Source: CAWEFA01 sp963851385 (lineage in GTDB: Bacteria > Bacteroidota > Bacteroidia > Bacteroidales > DTGW01). From it: a stretch of DNA of 64,000 nt. Shown here piece by piece: positions 28,143-38,134 of this stretch. Every line of letters begins with the position of its first letter. Positions within the stretch are counted from its first letter, which is position 1. The notes beneath the pieces were generated by a model. The model did no database searches. It saw nothing but the letters and a program-made list of their open reading frames with translations, and was not told the origin of the DNA. The DNA lies in the NCBI GenBank assembly GCA_963851385.1, contig CAWKPE010000033.1:62001-126000 (forward strand), given 5' to 3'. A program made the translations under genes and the position numbers.

Positions 28143-28781
28143 TCAAGGTGCCAATCTCCTGATTTGCCAATTGCCTTCTACCTCAAAGTATTCAATCCTA
28201 TCGTGAAGTCGATTTTGACGACCCTGCCAAAATTCTATAGAATATGTTTTTAAAATGTATCCACCCCAATTTTCCGGACGCAGAACTTCTCCATATTTAA
28301 ATTGCTCCCTGATTTCTTTATGTTTTGTCTCCAGCCATTCACGGTCTATTATGACCTGGCTTTGTGGTGAAGCCCATGCGCCTAACCTGCTTCCAATAGG
28401 ACGAGTTTCAAAATATTTATCAGAATCTGCTGGAGTAAGTTTCTGTACTATTCCATCAATTCTTACCTGGCGTTCTAATTCAGGCCAGTAATAAACTATA
28501 GTAGCATAAGGATTTTCAGCTAATTGTTGTCCCTTTTTACTTTCATAATTGCTAAAAAAAGTGAATCCGTCTTCAGAAAAATTCTTGATTAAAATCATTC
28601 TGGCAGAAGGTTTACCTTTTGAATCGGAAGTAGCTAAAATAGCGGTATTAGGCTCATATACTTTTACTGTTGCTGCCTCTCCAAACCACAGTTTGAATTG
28701 ATCTATCGGATTTGCAGATACGTCTTTTTCATCAAGTTTCTCAGAAATAAATTCCTCACGAAGTTCAAATAAGTCGTCCAT
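28143..28781 (-). CDS. pdxH: Pyridoxamine/pyridoxine 5'-phosphate oxidase
   Basis: This 212-residue FMN enzyme oxidises pyridoxine or pyridoxamine phosphate to pyridoxal phosphate, the last step of vitamin B6 synthesis and salvage. Landmarks are ARMILIKNFSEDGFTFFSNYESKKGQQL, which binds FMN (key residues R, K and the SKKG turn), then FETRPIGSRLGAWASPQSQVI, and the C-terminal FWQGRQNRLHDRI with the substrate-binding RLHDR and the final RLAP. Length is normal. It appears to be a single gene. Confidence 0.96.
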   Translation of the reverse strand: MDDLFELREEFISEKLDEKDVSANPIDQFKLWFGEAATVKVYEPNTAILATSDSKGKPSARMILIKNFSEDGFTFFSNYESKKGQQLAENPYATIVYYWPELERQVRIDGIVQKLTPADSDKYFETRPIGSRLGAWASPQSQVIIDREWLETKHKEIREQFKYGEVLRPENWGGYILKTYSIEFWQGRQNRLHDRIEYFEVEGNWQIRRLAP

Positions 28782-28987
28782 TCGGTTTTTTAATTAAATA
28801 ACTTTACTCTAATTTACAATATTATTTGCTTTTTTACCGAAAAAGAAACAATTAGATTATTGCTTTGTTAAGAAATTTTTTTGCTGGTATTGAATACGAA
28901 TTGTTATTTTAGAAGTTATGCTGACTATAATTTTATGATAAAAACGTTTTTTGATAAGGAAACACTATCCACCTAAATACTCTGATA

Positions 28988-29836
28988 CTAACAAGCTTTC
29001 AAACTTAAATCCAGGCTGCTAATTTGATGGGTTAAAGCGCCTATTGAAATATAATCAACACCGCATTCTGCATATTCACGTACATTGGAAAGTGAAATAT
29101 TACCTGATGCTTCAGTTTCAAACCTGCCATTTATTAGCGCTACTGCTTGCTTTGTAAGTTTTGGAGAGAGATTATCAAGCAAAATACGATCAATACCTCC
29201 TGTTTTTAAAATAATTTCGACATCAGCAATTGAACGAGCTTCAATTTCAATTTTAAGTTTTTTATTGTTTCGGTCAAGATATTCACGAACTTTTTTAATG
29301 GCTTGTTCAATTCCCCCGGAAAAATCTATATGATTATCTTTAATAAGTATCATGTCAAATAAACCAAATCTGTGATTTTCACCTCCGCCTGCTTTTACAG
29401 AATATTTCTCCAATAAACGCATGCCAGGTGCAGTTTTTCGAGTATCAAGAATTTTCGTTTTTAAACCATTTATTTTTTTTACATAATGGCGCGTTTGCGT
29501 AGCTATACCACTCATGCGCTGCATTACGTTCAGTACTAATCTTTCAGCATTTAATATTGAGATAACCCTTCCTTCGACACGAAAAACTATATCATTTTTT
29601 TTTACTGATTGTCCATCATTTAAAAACGAAATAAATTTGATATTGGGATCTATTTTATGAAAAATTATCTTTGCAACTTCGACACCGGCAATTATTCCAT
29701 CCTGTTTTACCAATAATTGAGCTTTGCCATTCAATTCTGATGGTATAACAGCCAGTGAAGTATGATCTCCTTCACCTAAATCTTCTTTTATGGCAATATC
29801 TATTATATTTTCTATAGCAGAACTATTAATTTCCAT
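28988..29836 (-). CDS. nadC: Nicotinate-nucleotide pyrophosphorylase (carboxylating)
   Basis: This enzyme of about 282 residues converts quinolinate and PRPP to nicotinate mononucleotide in NAD synthesis. Motifs are EDLGEGDHTSLAVIP, the active-site RVEGRVISILNAERLVLNVMQRMSG region (key residues E and R), TRKTAPGMRLLEKYSVKAGGGENHR, and KIEIEARS with later ISIGALTH. I chose the ATG at 29836 (MEINSSAIEN): an upstream in-frame ATG would add nine residues and overlap the preceding gene more deeply. With this start the gene overlaps the end of the DUF4783 gene by 11 bp, suggesting translational coupling. Confidence 0.95.
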   Translation of the reverse strand: MEINSSAIENIIDIAIKEDLGEGDHTSLAVIPSELNGKAQLLVKQDGIIAGVEVAKIIFHKIDPNIKFISFLNDGQSVKKNDIVFRVEGRVISILNAERLVLNVMQRMSGIATQTRHYVKKINGLKTKILDTRKTAPGMRLLEKYSVKAGGGENHRFGLFDMILIKDNHIDFSGGIEQAIKKVREYLDRNNKKLKIEIEARSIADVEIILKTGGIDRILLDNLSPKLTKQAVALINGRFETEASGNISLSNVREYAECGVDYISIGALTHQISSLDLSLKAC

Positions 29837-30221
29837 TGTCCTCTTCAATACGTAATTGTACAATACTTTTTGATTTAAAAAGTAAATTCACCCTGAATGT
29901 ACCTTTTGAAGTTGTAAGTTTTCCGATTGCATATTGTGAAGTTACTTTCCCTCCTTCAAATAATATGGTAAAATTCATCGCGGGATGAAGTTCAAAAAAT
30001 GATTTTATTATTTGTAATGCCTGTGCTTTAGTGCAAATATTTTCATTGCCGAGTATATCCAATTCAATATTATTATTACAAAAACTAACTATATCTTTTG
30101 CATTTCCGGATTTAAATGCTGCTTTAAGTCCTTCAGGTACTTCACTACTATATTTGCCAAATGTGTATTGGAAATTTAACCCAATTACCAATAAAGTAAT
30201 AATTAACTTTAAACGTTTCAT
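29826..30221 (-). CDS. DUF4783-family exported protein
   Basis: A protein of about 131 residues begins with a signal peptide (MKRLKLIITLLVIGLNFQYTF...). The body fits the NTF2-like DUF4783 family common in Bacteroidota: VPEGLKAAFKSGNAKDIVSF and a beta-rich second half ending VQLRIEEDNG. An upstream in-frame ATG at 30278 would add 19 residues ahead of the signal peptide, so I prefer 30221. It is upstream of nadC and overlaps it, a conserved-looking arrangement whose meaning is unclear. Function is unknown. Confidence 0.8.
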   Translation of the reverse strand: MKRLKLIITLLVIGLNFQYTFGKYSSEVPEGLKAAFKSGNAKDIVSFCNNNIELDILGNENICTKAQALQIIKSFFELHPAMNFTILFEGGKVTSQYAIGKLTTSKGTFRVNLLFKSKSIVQLRIEEDNGN

Positions 30222-30564
30222 GACCTTTTTGTTTATTAATGACTTAACAAAACCTATTAATATAAAAATGTCATTCAATTGAGCTAATTGACTTTAATTA
30301 ATAAATCAATCATCTCAATTTTTTTGTAATTGAAATTTTGGTTAAACTTTTAAATTTAGTTACTTGCAACATAAATAAGTGACATTGTTAGTGCAAATCT
30401 GAATATTTTTTAATTTCAAGTCAGACTTTAATTAGTAATTTGCTAAACAATAATTTTTTTAAACAGCGTGATATTATCGCATTGATATTTTACATTAATT
30501 GCTAAAACTATGCCGAAAAGATAATGCAAATTAATAAATTATTCTTTAATAGCTTTAAATTGTT

Positions 30565-31041
30565 ATGAAACTTTCATTTTTACAAATGGGCAAGACAGAA
30601 CATGGTTATATTTCTGAAGGAATAAAAATTTATTCAGAACGAATTAAACATTATAATTCAATTGATATTTTAAGTTTAAAGGACATAAAAAAAGGAATTA
30701 AATCCATAGATGTTGGACAAATCAAAAAAAATGAAGGAGTTGAAATTTTAAAAAAAATATCAAAAAATGATTTTGTAATTCTATTAGATGAAAAAGGAAA
30801 TGAATATTCTTCATTAGAATTTGCTGCCTTTTTACAAAACAAGATGAACTCAGGTTGCAAAAATTTAGTTTTTGTTTCTGGAGGATCTTACGGATTTTCT
30901 GAAGATGTATACACAAGAGCCAATGAACAATTTTCATTATCAAAATTAACTTTTTCGCATCAAATGATAAGGCTCATTTTTTTGGAACAATTATACCGGG
31001 CCTTTACTATAATTAAGGGGGAACCATATCATCATGGATAA
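30565..31041 (+). CDS. rlmH: 23S rRNA (pseudouridine1915-N3)-methyltransferase
   Basis: This 158-residue SPOUT-class methyltransferase modifies pseudouridine 1915 in helix 69 of 23S rRNA. Family features are the start MKLSFLQMGKT, FVILLDEKGNEYSSLEFA, the SAM-binding knot LVFVSGGSYGFSEDVY and the C-terminal SHQMIRLIFLEQLYRAF followed by GEPYHH. Length is exactly typical. The end of the reading frame is intact and the gene stands alone. Confidence 0.96.
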   Translation: MKLSFLQMGKTEHGYISEGIKIYSERIKHYNSIDILSLKDIKKGIKSIDVGQIKKNEGVEILKKISKNDFVILLDEKGNEYSSLEFAAFLQNKMNSGCKNLVFVSGGSYGFSEDVYTRANEQFSLSKLTFSHQMIRLIFLEQLYRAFTIIKGEPYHHG

Positions 31042-31112
31042 AACAAAAAATCTGATTTATCAGATAAATAATAATTTTAAGATTCAAAAGTTCAATATGA
31101 GTAAATAAAATT

Positions 31113-31120
31113 TACCTTTG
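31113..31120 (+). promoter_or_regulatory. Candidate -7 box for the FKBP operon
   Basis: TACCTTTG matches TAnnTTTG and lies about 95 bp upstream of the first FKBP start codon. The -33 position reads TTCA, so this is a weak call. Confidence 0.35.
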
Positions 31121-31215
31121 CAATTCTTTACTAAATTATAGATGTTTAAAAAACAGAAAAAATACATTGAAATTGATATTTTATTACATTAAAAACTAAA
31201 CCTATATTTTAATTC

Positions 31216-31917
31216 ATGAAAAAAATAGAATTTATCCTGCTGACTTTTATAATATTTCCATCAATTTTGTCAGCACAAAAATCAAAAGTCAACTTAAAAA
31301 ATTCTTTGGATTCTGTTTCATATTGCATGGGTGCAGTAATTGGAAACAGCTTAAAAATGGCTGGTTTTGAAACCTTTAACAATAAACTGTTCTTACAAGC
31401 TGTAAATGAAGTACTGGCTGGTAAAGAAACTGCTTTTAGATCGACTCAAAATGATTCGATTATCAGAAATTATTTTATGAAGCTGCAAACAAAAAAAGCT
31501 GCTGAAAACCTTATAATCGGAAAAAAATTTCTTGAAGACAACAAGAAAAAAGATAGTGTAGTCACTTTGCCAAGTGGATTACAATATAAAATAATTATTA
31601 ATGGACAAGGTGAATCACCTTCAGCTAATGATAAAGTTAAGGTGAATTATGAAGGTAAACTTATCACCGGTAAAATATTTGATAGTTCTATTCAAAAAGG
31701 ACAACCTATAGAATTTGCAGTAAATGGTGTAATAAAGGGTTGGACTGAAGCTTTACTATTAATGAAAAAAGGTTCAAAATGGATATTATACATACCTCCT
31801 GATTTAGCTTATGGAGAACAAAATGTTCCGGGCATTGAACCAAATAGCGTACTCATTTTTGAAGTAGAACTACTTTCAATTGAAAAAGAAAACAATCAAA
31901 ACAATCCTAACCAATAA
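31216..31917 (+). CDS. FKBP-type peptidyl-prolyl isomerase, exported (copy 1)
   Basis: This 233-residue protein has a signal peptide (about 1-20, ending LSAQ), an FKBP_N-type helical dimerisation region starting SLDSVSYCMGAVIG, and a C-terminal FKBP domain (about 125-228). The FKBP domain carries the core residues FDSS, VIKGWTEALLLMKKGSKW and IPPDLAYGE. It would catalyse proline isomerisation and chaperone envelope proteins. It is followed after 11 bp by a second FKBP gene of the same design, so the two are an operon formed by tandem duplication. Confidence 0.93.
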   Translation: MKKIEFILLTFIIFPSILSAQKSKVNLKNSLDSVSYCMGAVIGNSLKMAGFETFNNKLFLQAVNEVLAGKETAFRSTQNDSIIRNYFMKLQTKKAAENLIIGKKFLEDNKKKDSVVTLPSGLQYKIIINGQGESPSANDKVKVNYEGKLITGKIFDSSIQKGQPIEFAVNGVIKGWTEALLLMKKGSKWILYIPPDLAYGEQNVPGIEPNSVLIFEVELLSIEKENNQNNPNQ

Positions 31918-31928
31918 AATTATTTAAA

Positions 31929-32660
31929 ATGAAATCATTCCGTATTTTATCACTAGTAGCCATTGTTGCTACATTAATGACGTCATGTAACAAATTTGGA
32001 GGAAATGCCAAATTAAAAAATGAATCTGATTCTATTAGTTACTACATTGGACTTTCAGTTGGAACTTCAATAAAAGAAAATGATATATCCGATTTCAATG
32101 CTGAAGTGTTTAGTATGGCAGTGCAGGAAGCTTTTAATCAGAAAGAACCTAAAAAAAGTGCAAAAGAAATAAATGGTTATATCACTAACTATTTTAAAAA
32201 AATACGTATTCAGCAAAGCAAGAAATATTTAACAGAAGGCCAGGAATTTCTTGCCAAGAATAGAACACGTTCTGGAATAATAACTACTGCAAGTGGCTTG
32301 CAATATGAAGTGCTTAAAGAAGGAACAGGTCCAAGACCAAAAGAAACAGATATTGTAACAGTTAATTATAAAGGTACTTTATTAGATGGATCTGTTTTTG
32401 AAAGCACATACGATAATGGTCAGCCTGCCACATTCCCTTTGAATAGGGTTATTCGTGGTTGGACTGAAGCATTACAGCTAATGAAAGTGGGTTCAAGATA
32501 TAAAATATATTTGTCTTCTGACTTGGCATATGGAACAAATCCAAGTCCAGGGGGTAAAATTAAACCTAATATGGCATTGATTTTTGAAATTGAATTGCTT
32601 TCAATTCAACCTCCACAGCCACAACAACAAAAGGGACTTCCAGGCAAGAAAATTAAATAA
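31929..32660 (+). CDS. FKBP-type peptidyl-prolyl isomerase lipoprotein (copy 2)
   Basis: This 243-residue paralogue of the preceding gene starts with a lipoprotein signal peptide (lipobox LMTSC, Cys20). The helical FKBP_N region includes SISYYIGLSVGTSIKEND. The FKBP domain (about 120-225) has VNYKGTLLDGSVFEST, NRVIRGWTEALQLMKVGS and LSSDLAYGT. The C-terminus is a Pro/Gln/Lys-rich tail. One copy is soluble periplasmic and the other lipid-anchored, so the pair could serve different faces of the periplasm; that is inference. A terminator follows. Confidence 0.93.
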   Translation: MKSFRILSLVAIVATLMTSCNKFGGNAKLKNESDSISYYIGLSVGTSIKENDISDFNAEVFSMAVQEAFNQKEPKKSAKEINGYITNYFKKIRIQQSKKYLTEGQEFLAKNRTRSGIITTASGLQYEVLKEGTGPRPKETDIVTVNYKGTLLDGSVFESTYDNGQPATFPLNRVIRGWTEALQLMKVGSRYKIYLSSDLAYGTNPSPGGKIKPNMALIFEIELLSIQPPQPQQQKGLPGKKIK

Positions 32661-32680
32661 TTAAAAGAATGTTTTTCACT

Positions 32681-32716
32681 AAAAACGCCATTTGTTTAAT
32701 ACAGATGGCGTTTTTT
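32681..32716 (+). terminator. Rho-independent terminator of the FKBP operon
   Basis: AAAAACGCCATTTG (32681-32694) pairs with CAGATGGCGTTTTTT (32702-32716), a strong stem ending in a T run 20 bp after the second FKBP stop. Confidence 0.88.
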
Positions 32717-32771
32717 ATATGAATTAGGTCAATGAACTCTTTTAAATTGAGAAGAGAAATTGAGTTTCGAG

Positions 32772-35700
32772 CTACTTTTTTAACATATGTTTATTAATCA
32801 TAGATAACAACAAGCCACGTTTTAAAGGTTTGCTTATATAGTCGTTACAACCTGCATCAAAAGCTTTTTGTCTATCTTCATGAGCGGCATAAGCTGTTTG
32901 AGCAATAATCTTTATATTGGGCTTATGCTGTTTTATTTGGCGTATGGCTTCGTAACCATTCATATCGGGCAGGCGAATATCCATCAGTACCAAATCTGGT
33001 GATTGGGAATTAGCAATTTGAACTGCCTCAAATCCATATTCGGTATTTATTATATTCAAGCCTGTTTGAGCAAGAATTTCTTTAATATATGTAGCATTAT
33101 AGGAGTCGTCGTCAACTACAAGGATGGTTTTGTTTGGAAATTGATAGGCTTGTTGTTCGTCCTTTAAAACAGGTTCGCGATGCATTGATTGTGAAATTTT
33201 ATAAGGGAATGAAAAGTAAAATGTGGTTCCTCCTGCCTTGCTGGTGTGTAGATTTTTAAGTTCAGATTCGAGCCATATTTTGCCACCTAATAAGCCTACT
33301 AATCCTTTTACAATTGGCAAGCCTAAACCTGTTCCACCTTTCTCGTGTCTCAATTGAGAAAAACGCTCAAAAATTAATCCATGTTTATCGGGTGGTATGC
33401 CAATGCCAGTATCTGAAACATAAAAATATATTTTATGATTGGCATCATATTTACATCCTGCTTCAATTTTTCCCTTATCCGTAAATTTAAAGGCATTGCT
33501 TATAAGATTGATGAATATTTGTTTTAATTTAATTTTGTCGGTAACAATAGTATTTTCAGACGGGTCGCAATGAACTTGCAGATTGAACCTAATTTTTTTC
33601 TTATCTATGTTTTGCTGATTCTCCTTAAAAAAAATGTTAAGTTCCGTAAATAAATCATTTAGATTACATTCTTCTATATTAAGAGGCAATTGGCCAGATT
33701 CAATTTTTGCTATATCAAGAATGTCATTAATGATCTCGAGCAGATCATTGCAACGCTGATTAATAATTTTAGAATATTTTTCTAGATTAGTTTTGTTGTT
33801 GTATTGTTCGGCCAATAATTCTGAAAATCCCATAATTGCATTCATGGGAGTACGTATTTCATGACTCATATTTTGCAGAAAAGCTGATTTAAGGCGGTCG
33901 CTTTCTTCTGCTTTTTCTTTTGCTTTTATAAGTTCTTGTTCTGCCTGCTTACGTTCAGTAATATCGCGTGTTGTAGCCATAAAAGAGATAGGGTTACCTT
34001 TCGTGTCTGAAATTAATGTCGCGCTAAGTTCTCCCTGAAACTGAGAACCATCTTTTTTGAGAAAACGATATTCAACATTTTTGATGATCCCATCATCCAG
34101 GGTTTTCTGCAAGTTCATTATGGCACGTTCTTGTTCATCTGGCGGAAACTGTTTGAACGCACTTGTACCTATCATGTCATCCGGATGTTCATACCCAAAC
34201 ATTAACGCGGCTTATGAGTTACACATAAGAATTATACCTTTCAGGTCAGTCTGTGTAATTGCATCCGGAGAGGATTCAATCAGGGCACGATAACGCGCCT
34301 CGCTTTCAAGCAGAGCATCCTGAGCCTGTTTGCGCCCGGTAATATCCTCAATGATAGTATTTACCATATCTACCTTCGCATGATTATCTAAAATGGGAAC
34401 AAACCGCAATTGCATCATAATGTGTTTTCCCCAATTGGAGATATACGGGTACTCGCCAAATACAGTCTGGCCGGTATCAACACAACGTTTGAAGGCATCT
34501 GAAATACCTGCTTTGACAAGCAAAGGAAATGTAATGATGTTTAATGTCTTCGTTGCCTCAGGAGATGGTGACCCAAGAATTTGAAGAGTCGCGGAATTCA
34601 ACTCAAGGATTTGACCGGATCGATCCACCAACAGAATACCGACCGGTGCATATTCGTGCAATAATTTATAGCGTTCCTGACTTCGGTTAAGCGCTTCTTC
34701 CGCCCGTTTGCGTTCGGTAATATCGCGGCACAAGGAAAGTATTTCCTGTTTACCTTCCGTCTCGATCATAGTTGCATTGATTTCAACAGGTGTATGTTTG
34801 CCATTTTTGTCAACGTATGTAATTTCAAAGTTTCTGATAAAGCCATCTCTCATACATGTCTCGACTGCCAGTGCATTTGTTTCTTTTACTTCGTCCGCAG
34901 TCCATTCTACCACATTTTTTCCAAGAATATCCTCGAGTTCTTTGTGACCGGAAAGACGCACATATTCAGGGTTCGCGTCAAGAACAACTCCTTTGTTATC
35001 AATAATCACATAACCTGTATCTGTTGTTTCGATAAGATGACGGTATCTTTTCTCGCTATTCTTCAATGCCTCCTCCGCCTTTTTATGTTCACTAATGTCG
35101 CGCGCTATTGTTATGATGCATTTTTCGTTGTCGATTTCAATAATACGGGCAGATAACAGCGCAATGTGAATTGTGCCGTTTTTCATACGTAATGGTGCTT
35201 CCATGCCAATTACTTCTCCATACGTTTTTAATCCGGCTACCAATCGATCACGATCTTCCAGGTTAGTCCAAAGCGCTAGCCCGCCTGATAGCGATGACCG
35301 TCCCAAAACTTCTTCCATTGTATATCCTGTAATGTCAAAGAAGCTTTGATTTGCTTCCAGATACGTTCCATCAGATAACCGGGAGATAGTGATAGAATCA
35401 GGACTGGTTTTAAAAACCTTAGAGAACTTTTCATTACTTTGCTGCAATTCCTTTTCTGCTTGTTTGCGCTCAGTGATGTCTTTTACTGCACCAATGATCG
35501 TGGTTACTCTGTTTTCCTGTTCATTCCATTCCGACCTGGTAAATATATTGATCCACCTAAGTTTGTTGCCATGTATATATGACCGGCATTCCAACTCAAT
35601 GGATTGAGGTTTGGCAATTGCTTTCTGAAGATGATCCATGACTTTTACCAGGTCATCCGGGTGAATAACGCTACTCCACAATTCAACAGTTAAGACATCT

Positions 35701-36419
35701 TCTTTGACACGTCCAGTGAGGGAATAAAAATTGTCAGATACAAAATCCATAGTAACCTTACCATTTGCATCTATAACCAGTTTAAAGATATAGTCTGCGG
35801 CAAGTTCCGAAACCATTTTATAATGCTGTTCACTCTTACGTAACAATTTCTCCATTTGTTTACGTTCAGTGATATCGTAAACAATCGAGTAAAACAAATT
35901 CTCACCTTTAATCCGGATAGTTCCTGTAGTAACTTCCACATCACGCACTGTGCCATTGGATAATTTGTGCCTCAGAATAAAATAATTTTGTTTACCTGAT
36001 AGAGCTTCTTTAAGATTCTGTTTTAACTCATCAGGTGGTGATGCATTAATTTTAGAAACATCCATTGAAACCATAGCACTGTGTTTGTATCCGTAATATT
36101 TGCAGGCGGCAGGGTTGGCATCAACAATTTTTAAGTTTGAAGGATTAATAACCAACATACAAACATGATTGTTATTAAAAAGACTGCGATAATGCTCCTC
36201 ATTGTCTTTAGCATTTCGCTCCTGAGGATTATTGATTTTTACTAAAAAAAAAATACTCAATGATAATAACAAGATTGAAATAATTATAGCAATGATTATT
36301 GCTTCGTGATAAGGATATTTGTATAAAATAACCATCGAAACACCATTGATGATAATATTCGATACAATAAACAAAATTGCAAGTTTAAGTAATCGTCGGT
36401 TCGAAAATAAACTTTGCAT
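32772..36419 (-). pseudogene. Multi-PAS hybrid sensor histidine kinase with receiver domain, interrupted by an in-frame TAA
   Basis: The gene reads leftward from 36419. Two N-terminal membrane helices (about residues 10-60) are followed by at least six PAS/PAC units, each ending in a D-I-T/S-E-R/H-K linker. The reading stops at TAA (34212-34214) right after GIILMCNS, then resumes in the same frame with AALMFGYEHPDDMIG, completing the last PAS domain. Next come HisKA (FLQNMSHEIRTPMNAIMGF, with the phospho-His), HATPase (DTGIGIP, GGTGLGLPIVKGL) and a receiver (LVLMDIRLPDMNG). A single C-to-T change (CAA to TAA) would explain the break. Without read-through, the sensor and kinase halves are separate proteins. 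The second half could start at ATG 34202. Full length would be about 1215 residues. Confidence 0.88.
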
Positions 36420-36789
36420 ATTGCTAAAAATAAGATGAGTTTATGATACGAAATGAATTAAAGTTACATTAAAATTTTTAAAATTATTATCAAGTTGCTG
36501 AAAATTATAAGCGAAGCATATGAGTAGCTTTTATATAAGGATGCAGAGTTTAAAGCATGGAGATAAAGAAACTTTACCCCCAGCCCAGCCAGAAGTTAAA
36601 TAACATTGAAATCCGAATAGTATCTTTGCAGACAATATTCCCAACATTACTCAAGGGGTTATAATACCTTTTCCTGTAATAACAATTGTGTTATCCTTAC
36701 AGGAGATTAAAGACTATCTGGATTTTATAAGTATATATCTTTAATAAAATTATAGATAAAGCTTATACTAATTATTATGTTCCAAAGCT
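36420..36789. other. Non-coding stretch, 370 bp
   Basis: This gap lies between the PAS-kinase start and the end of a methyltransferase gene. I see no convincing gene, hairpin terminator or repeat. The part around 36575-36670 is less AT-rich and may be a decayed remnant. Confidence 0.4.
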
Positions 36790-37350
36790 CTATCTTTTAT
36801 TAATTAGAACCGATCTGCTAAAAAATATTTTTGGTTTTTCTATAATATTGAATCCAATATCCTTTAGTATTTCAATTGAGTTATTAAAATCGTTCTTTGT
36901 TACATGAAAATTTGGTTCAACAATTAGAACTTTCCCGTCATGTTTCAACAAGGAATATATTTCTTTCAGAAATGTTGACTGACTGGGAACTTCATGAAGC
37001 ATATAGAATATTAAAATAAAATCGAACTCTTTAGACAGGCCTATTTTATCGCTTTGACATTTATATATTTCGATAATATTCTGAAGGCTGGATTTTTTTA
37101 TTTTTTCTTTTACAATGTCAAGCATGCCTTCTTGTAAATCAGCTGCTACAACCTTTCCACCAGGGACAACCATCTTTGCCATTTCTATAGAAAAAAAACC
37201 AGGACCGCATCCCATATCAAGGACAGTCATTCCTTCTTTAATGTATGATTTTAAAATCTTTTGTGGATTTTGGATAAGTTTCCGAAGACGTAAATCCAAA
37301 GTTCCTGCGCGTTCAACGCTGCAAACCTTATTTTTTTCAATTGATTCCAT
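36790..37350 (-). CDS. Class I SAM-dependent methyltransferase
   Basis: This 186-residue Rossmann-fold enzyme has SAM motif I in VLDMGCGPGFFSIEMAKMV (about 44-62), an acidic residue after strand 2 (VAADLQEGML) and motif IV-like FDFILIFYMLHEVP (about 111-124). It resembles small UbiE/Methyltransf_11-type proteins often acting on small molecules. No substrate can be inferred. Its start codon lies only 8 bp from the target duplication of the adjacent IS1 element, so the insertion may have removed or replaced its native promoter. Confidence 0.85.
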   Translation of the reverse strand: MESIEKNKVCSVERAGTLDLRLRKLIQNPQKILKSYIKEGMTVLDMGCGPGFFSIEMAKMVVPGGKVVAADLQEGMLDIVKEKIKKSSLQNIIEIYKCQSDKIGLSKEFDFILIFYMLHEVPSQSTFLKEIYSLLKHDGKVLIVEPNFHVTKNDFNNSIEILKDIGFNIIEKPKIFFSRSVLINKR

Positions 37351-37366
37351 TTGTATAAGTTAATTT

Positions 37367-38116
37367 GGCATTGTTAATAAAGTATAGCTAAATCATTATT
37401 CCATTTAAACATCAACAATTTTATTGAATAAATCAACATATGTTTTGCTTTTGTATAGCATTTTGTTTTTCTTCTTAATCTGGCCAAAAAATGTCTAAAA
37501 AGACTATTATAGCCTTCTACTGTATATGTTTCTGCCTTTGTCTGAACTAATTGTTCTTCCGGAACAAATTCATTATAAGCTTTCCAATAGTCAGCACAAA
37601 CTATCCCTTTGGAAAATTCTTCAATTTTTTCCCAGAGCCTTTTTCCAGTTTCGGTTCCTCTTGTGCCAATTTCACAATTGACGAACCTATGCCCATTTCT
37701 ATCAACAGCAATCCATATCCAGCAGTAGTTTTTTTTGAACCAATATATGTATGCATCTCATCCAATTCTATTACATCAATATCTCCAGGATTTCTAAATT
37801 CATCCAACTTTTCTCCAAAGGACTTTATCCAATTAAAAACAGCAACATGGCTCACATTTAAGTATCTTCCTATTGATCTAAAACCTAAGCCTTCTAAATA
37901 TAAAACTAAGGCATTTCTTTTAAGGTCATTCGGCTTTCCTAATTGCCCTACAGTAAATCGATGCTTGCAATCTTTACACAGAAACCTTTGTTTTGATTTA
38001 ACTATACCATCTTTACGAAAATTCTTGCTTTTACATTTTGGGCAGCTATCTATAATCATTTTATATAGTTTTATAACTGCACAAATATAATAAAACTATA
38101 CTAAATTAACAAAGCC
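37367..38116 (-). mobile_element. Complete IS1-family insertion sequence, 750 bp
   Basis: The left terminus GGCATTGTTAATAAAGTATAG (21 nt; positions 37367-37387) matches the inverted right terminus (38096-38116), with three mismatches. The element is flanked on both sides by an identical 8-bp sequence, GTTAATTT (37359-37366 and 38117-38124). That is a target-site duplication of the length usual for IS1. It contains one transposase locus read leftward through a frameshift. Ends, duplication and catalytic residues are all present, so it may still be active. Confidence 0.93.
37374..38059 (-). CDS. IS1-family transposase (InsA-InsB' type, via -1 frameshift)
   Basis: The first frame (from 38059) encodes a zinc-finger and helix-turn-helix region: CPKCKSKNF, then CKDCKHRF (paired cysteines), then FRSIGRYLNVSHVAVFNWI. 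It reaches ELDEMHTYIGSKK, where an A8 run (37729-37736) allows a -1 slip. In the -1 frame the reading continues NYCWIWIAVDRNGHR, GTRGTETGKRLW and VCADYWKAY (second Asp), and reaches EGYNSLFRHFLARLRR (catalytic Glu) before the stop at 37374-37376. The fused product is about 228 residues, the size expected for an IS1 transposase. Without the slip a 152-residue InsA-like product with an out-of-frame tail is made. Such products act as repressors in classical IS1. Confidence 0.9.
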
Positions 38117-38134
38117 GTTAATTTAAATATTTCA

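Noticed and set aside
34203..34214. TAA as a recoded sense codon in this genome
   Set aside because: Other genes end normally at TAA, and prfA with its codon-recognition motif is present. One isolated case fits a point mutation.
34794..35156. 120-codon plus-strand open frame
   Set aside because: It is a Phe/Cys-rich shadow of the minus-strand PAS array with no independent signal.
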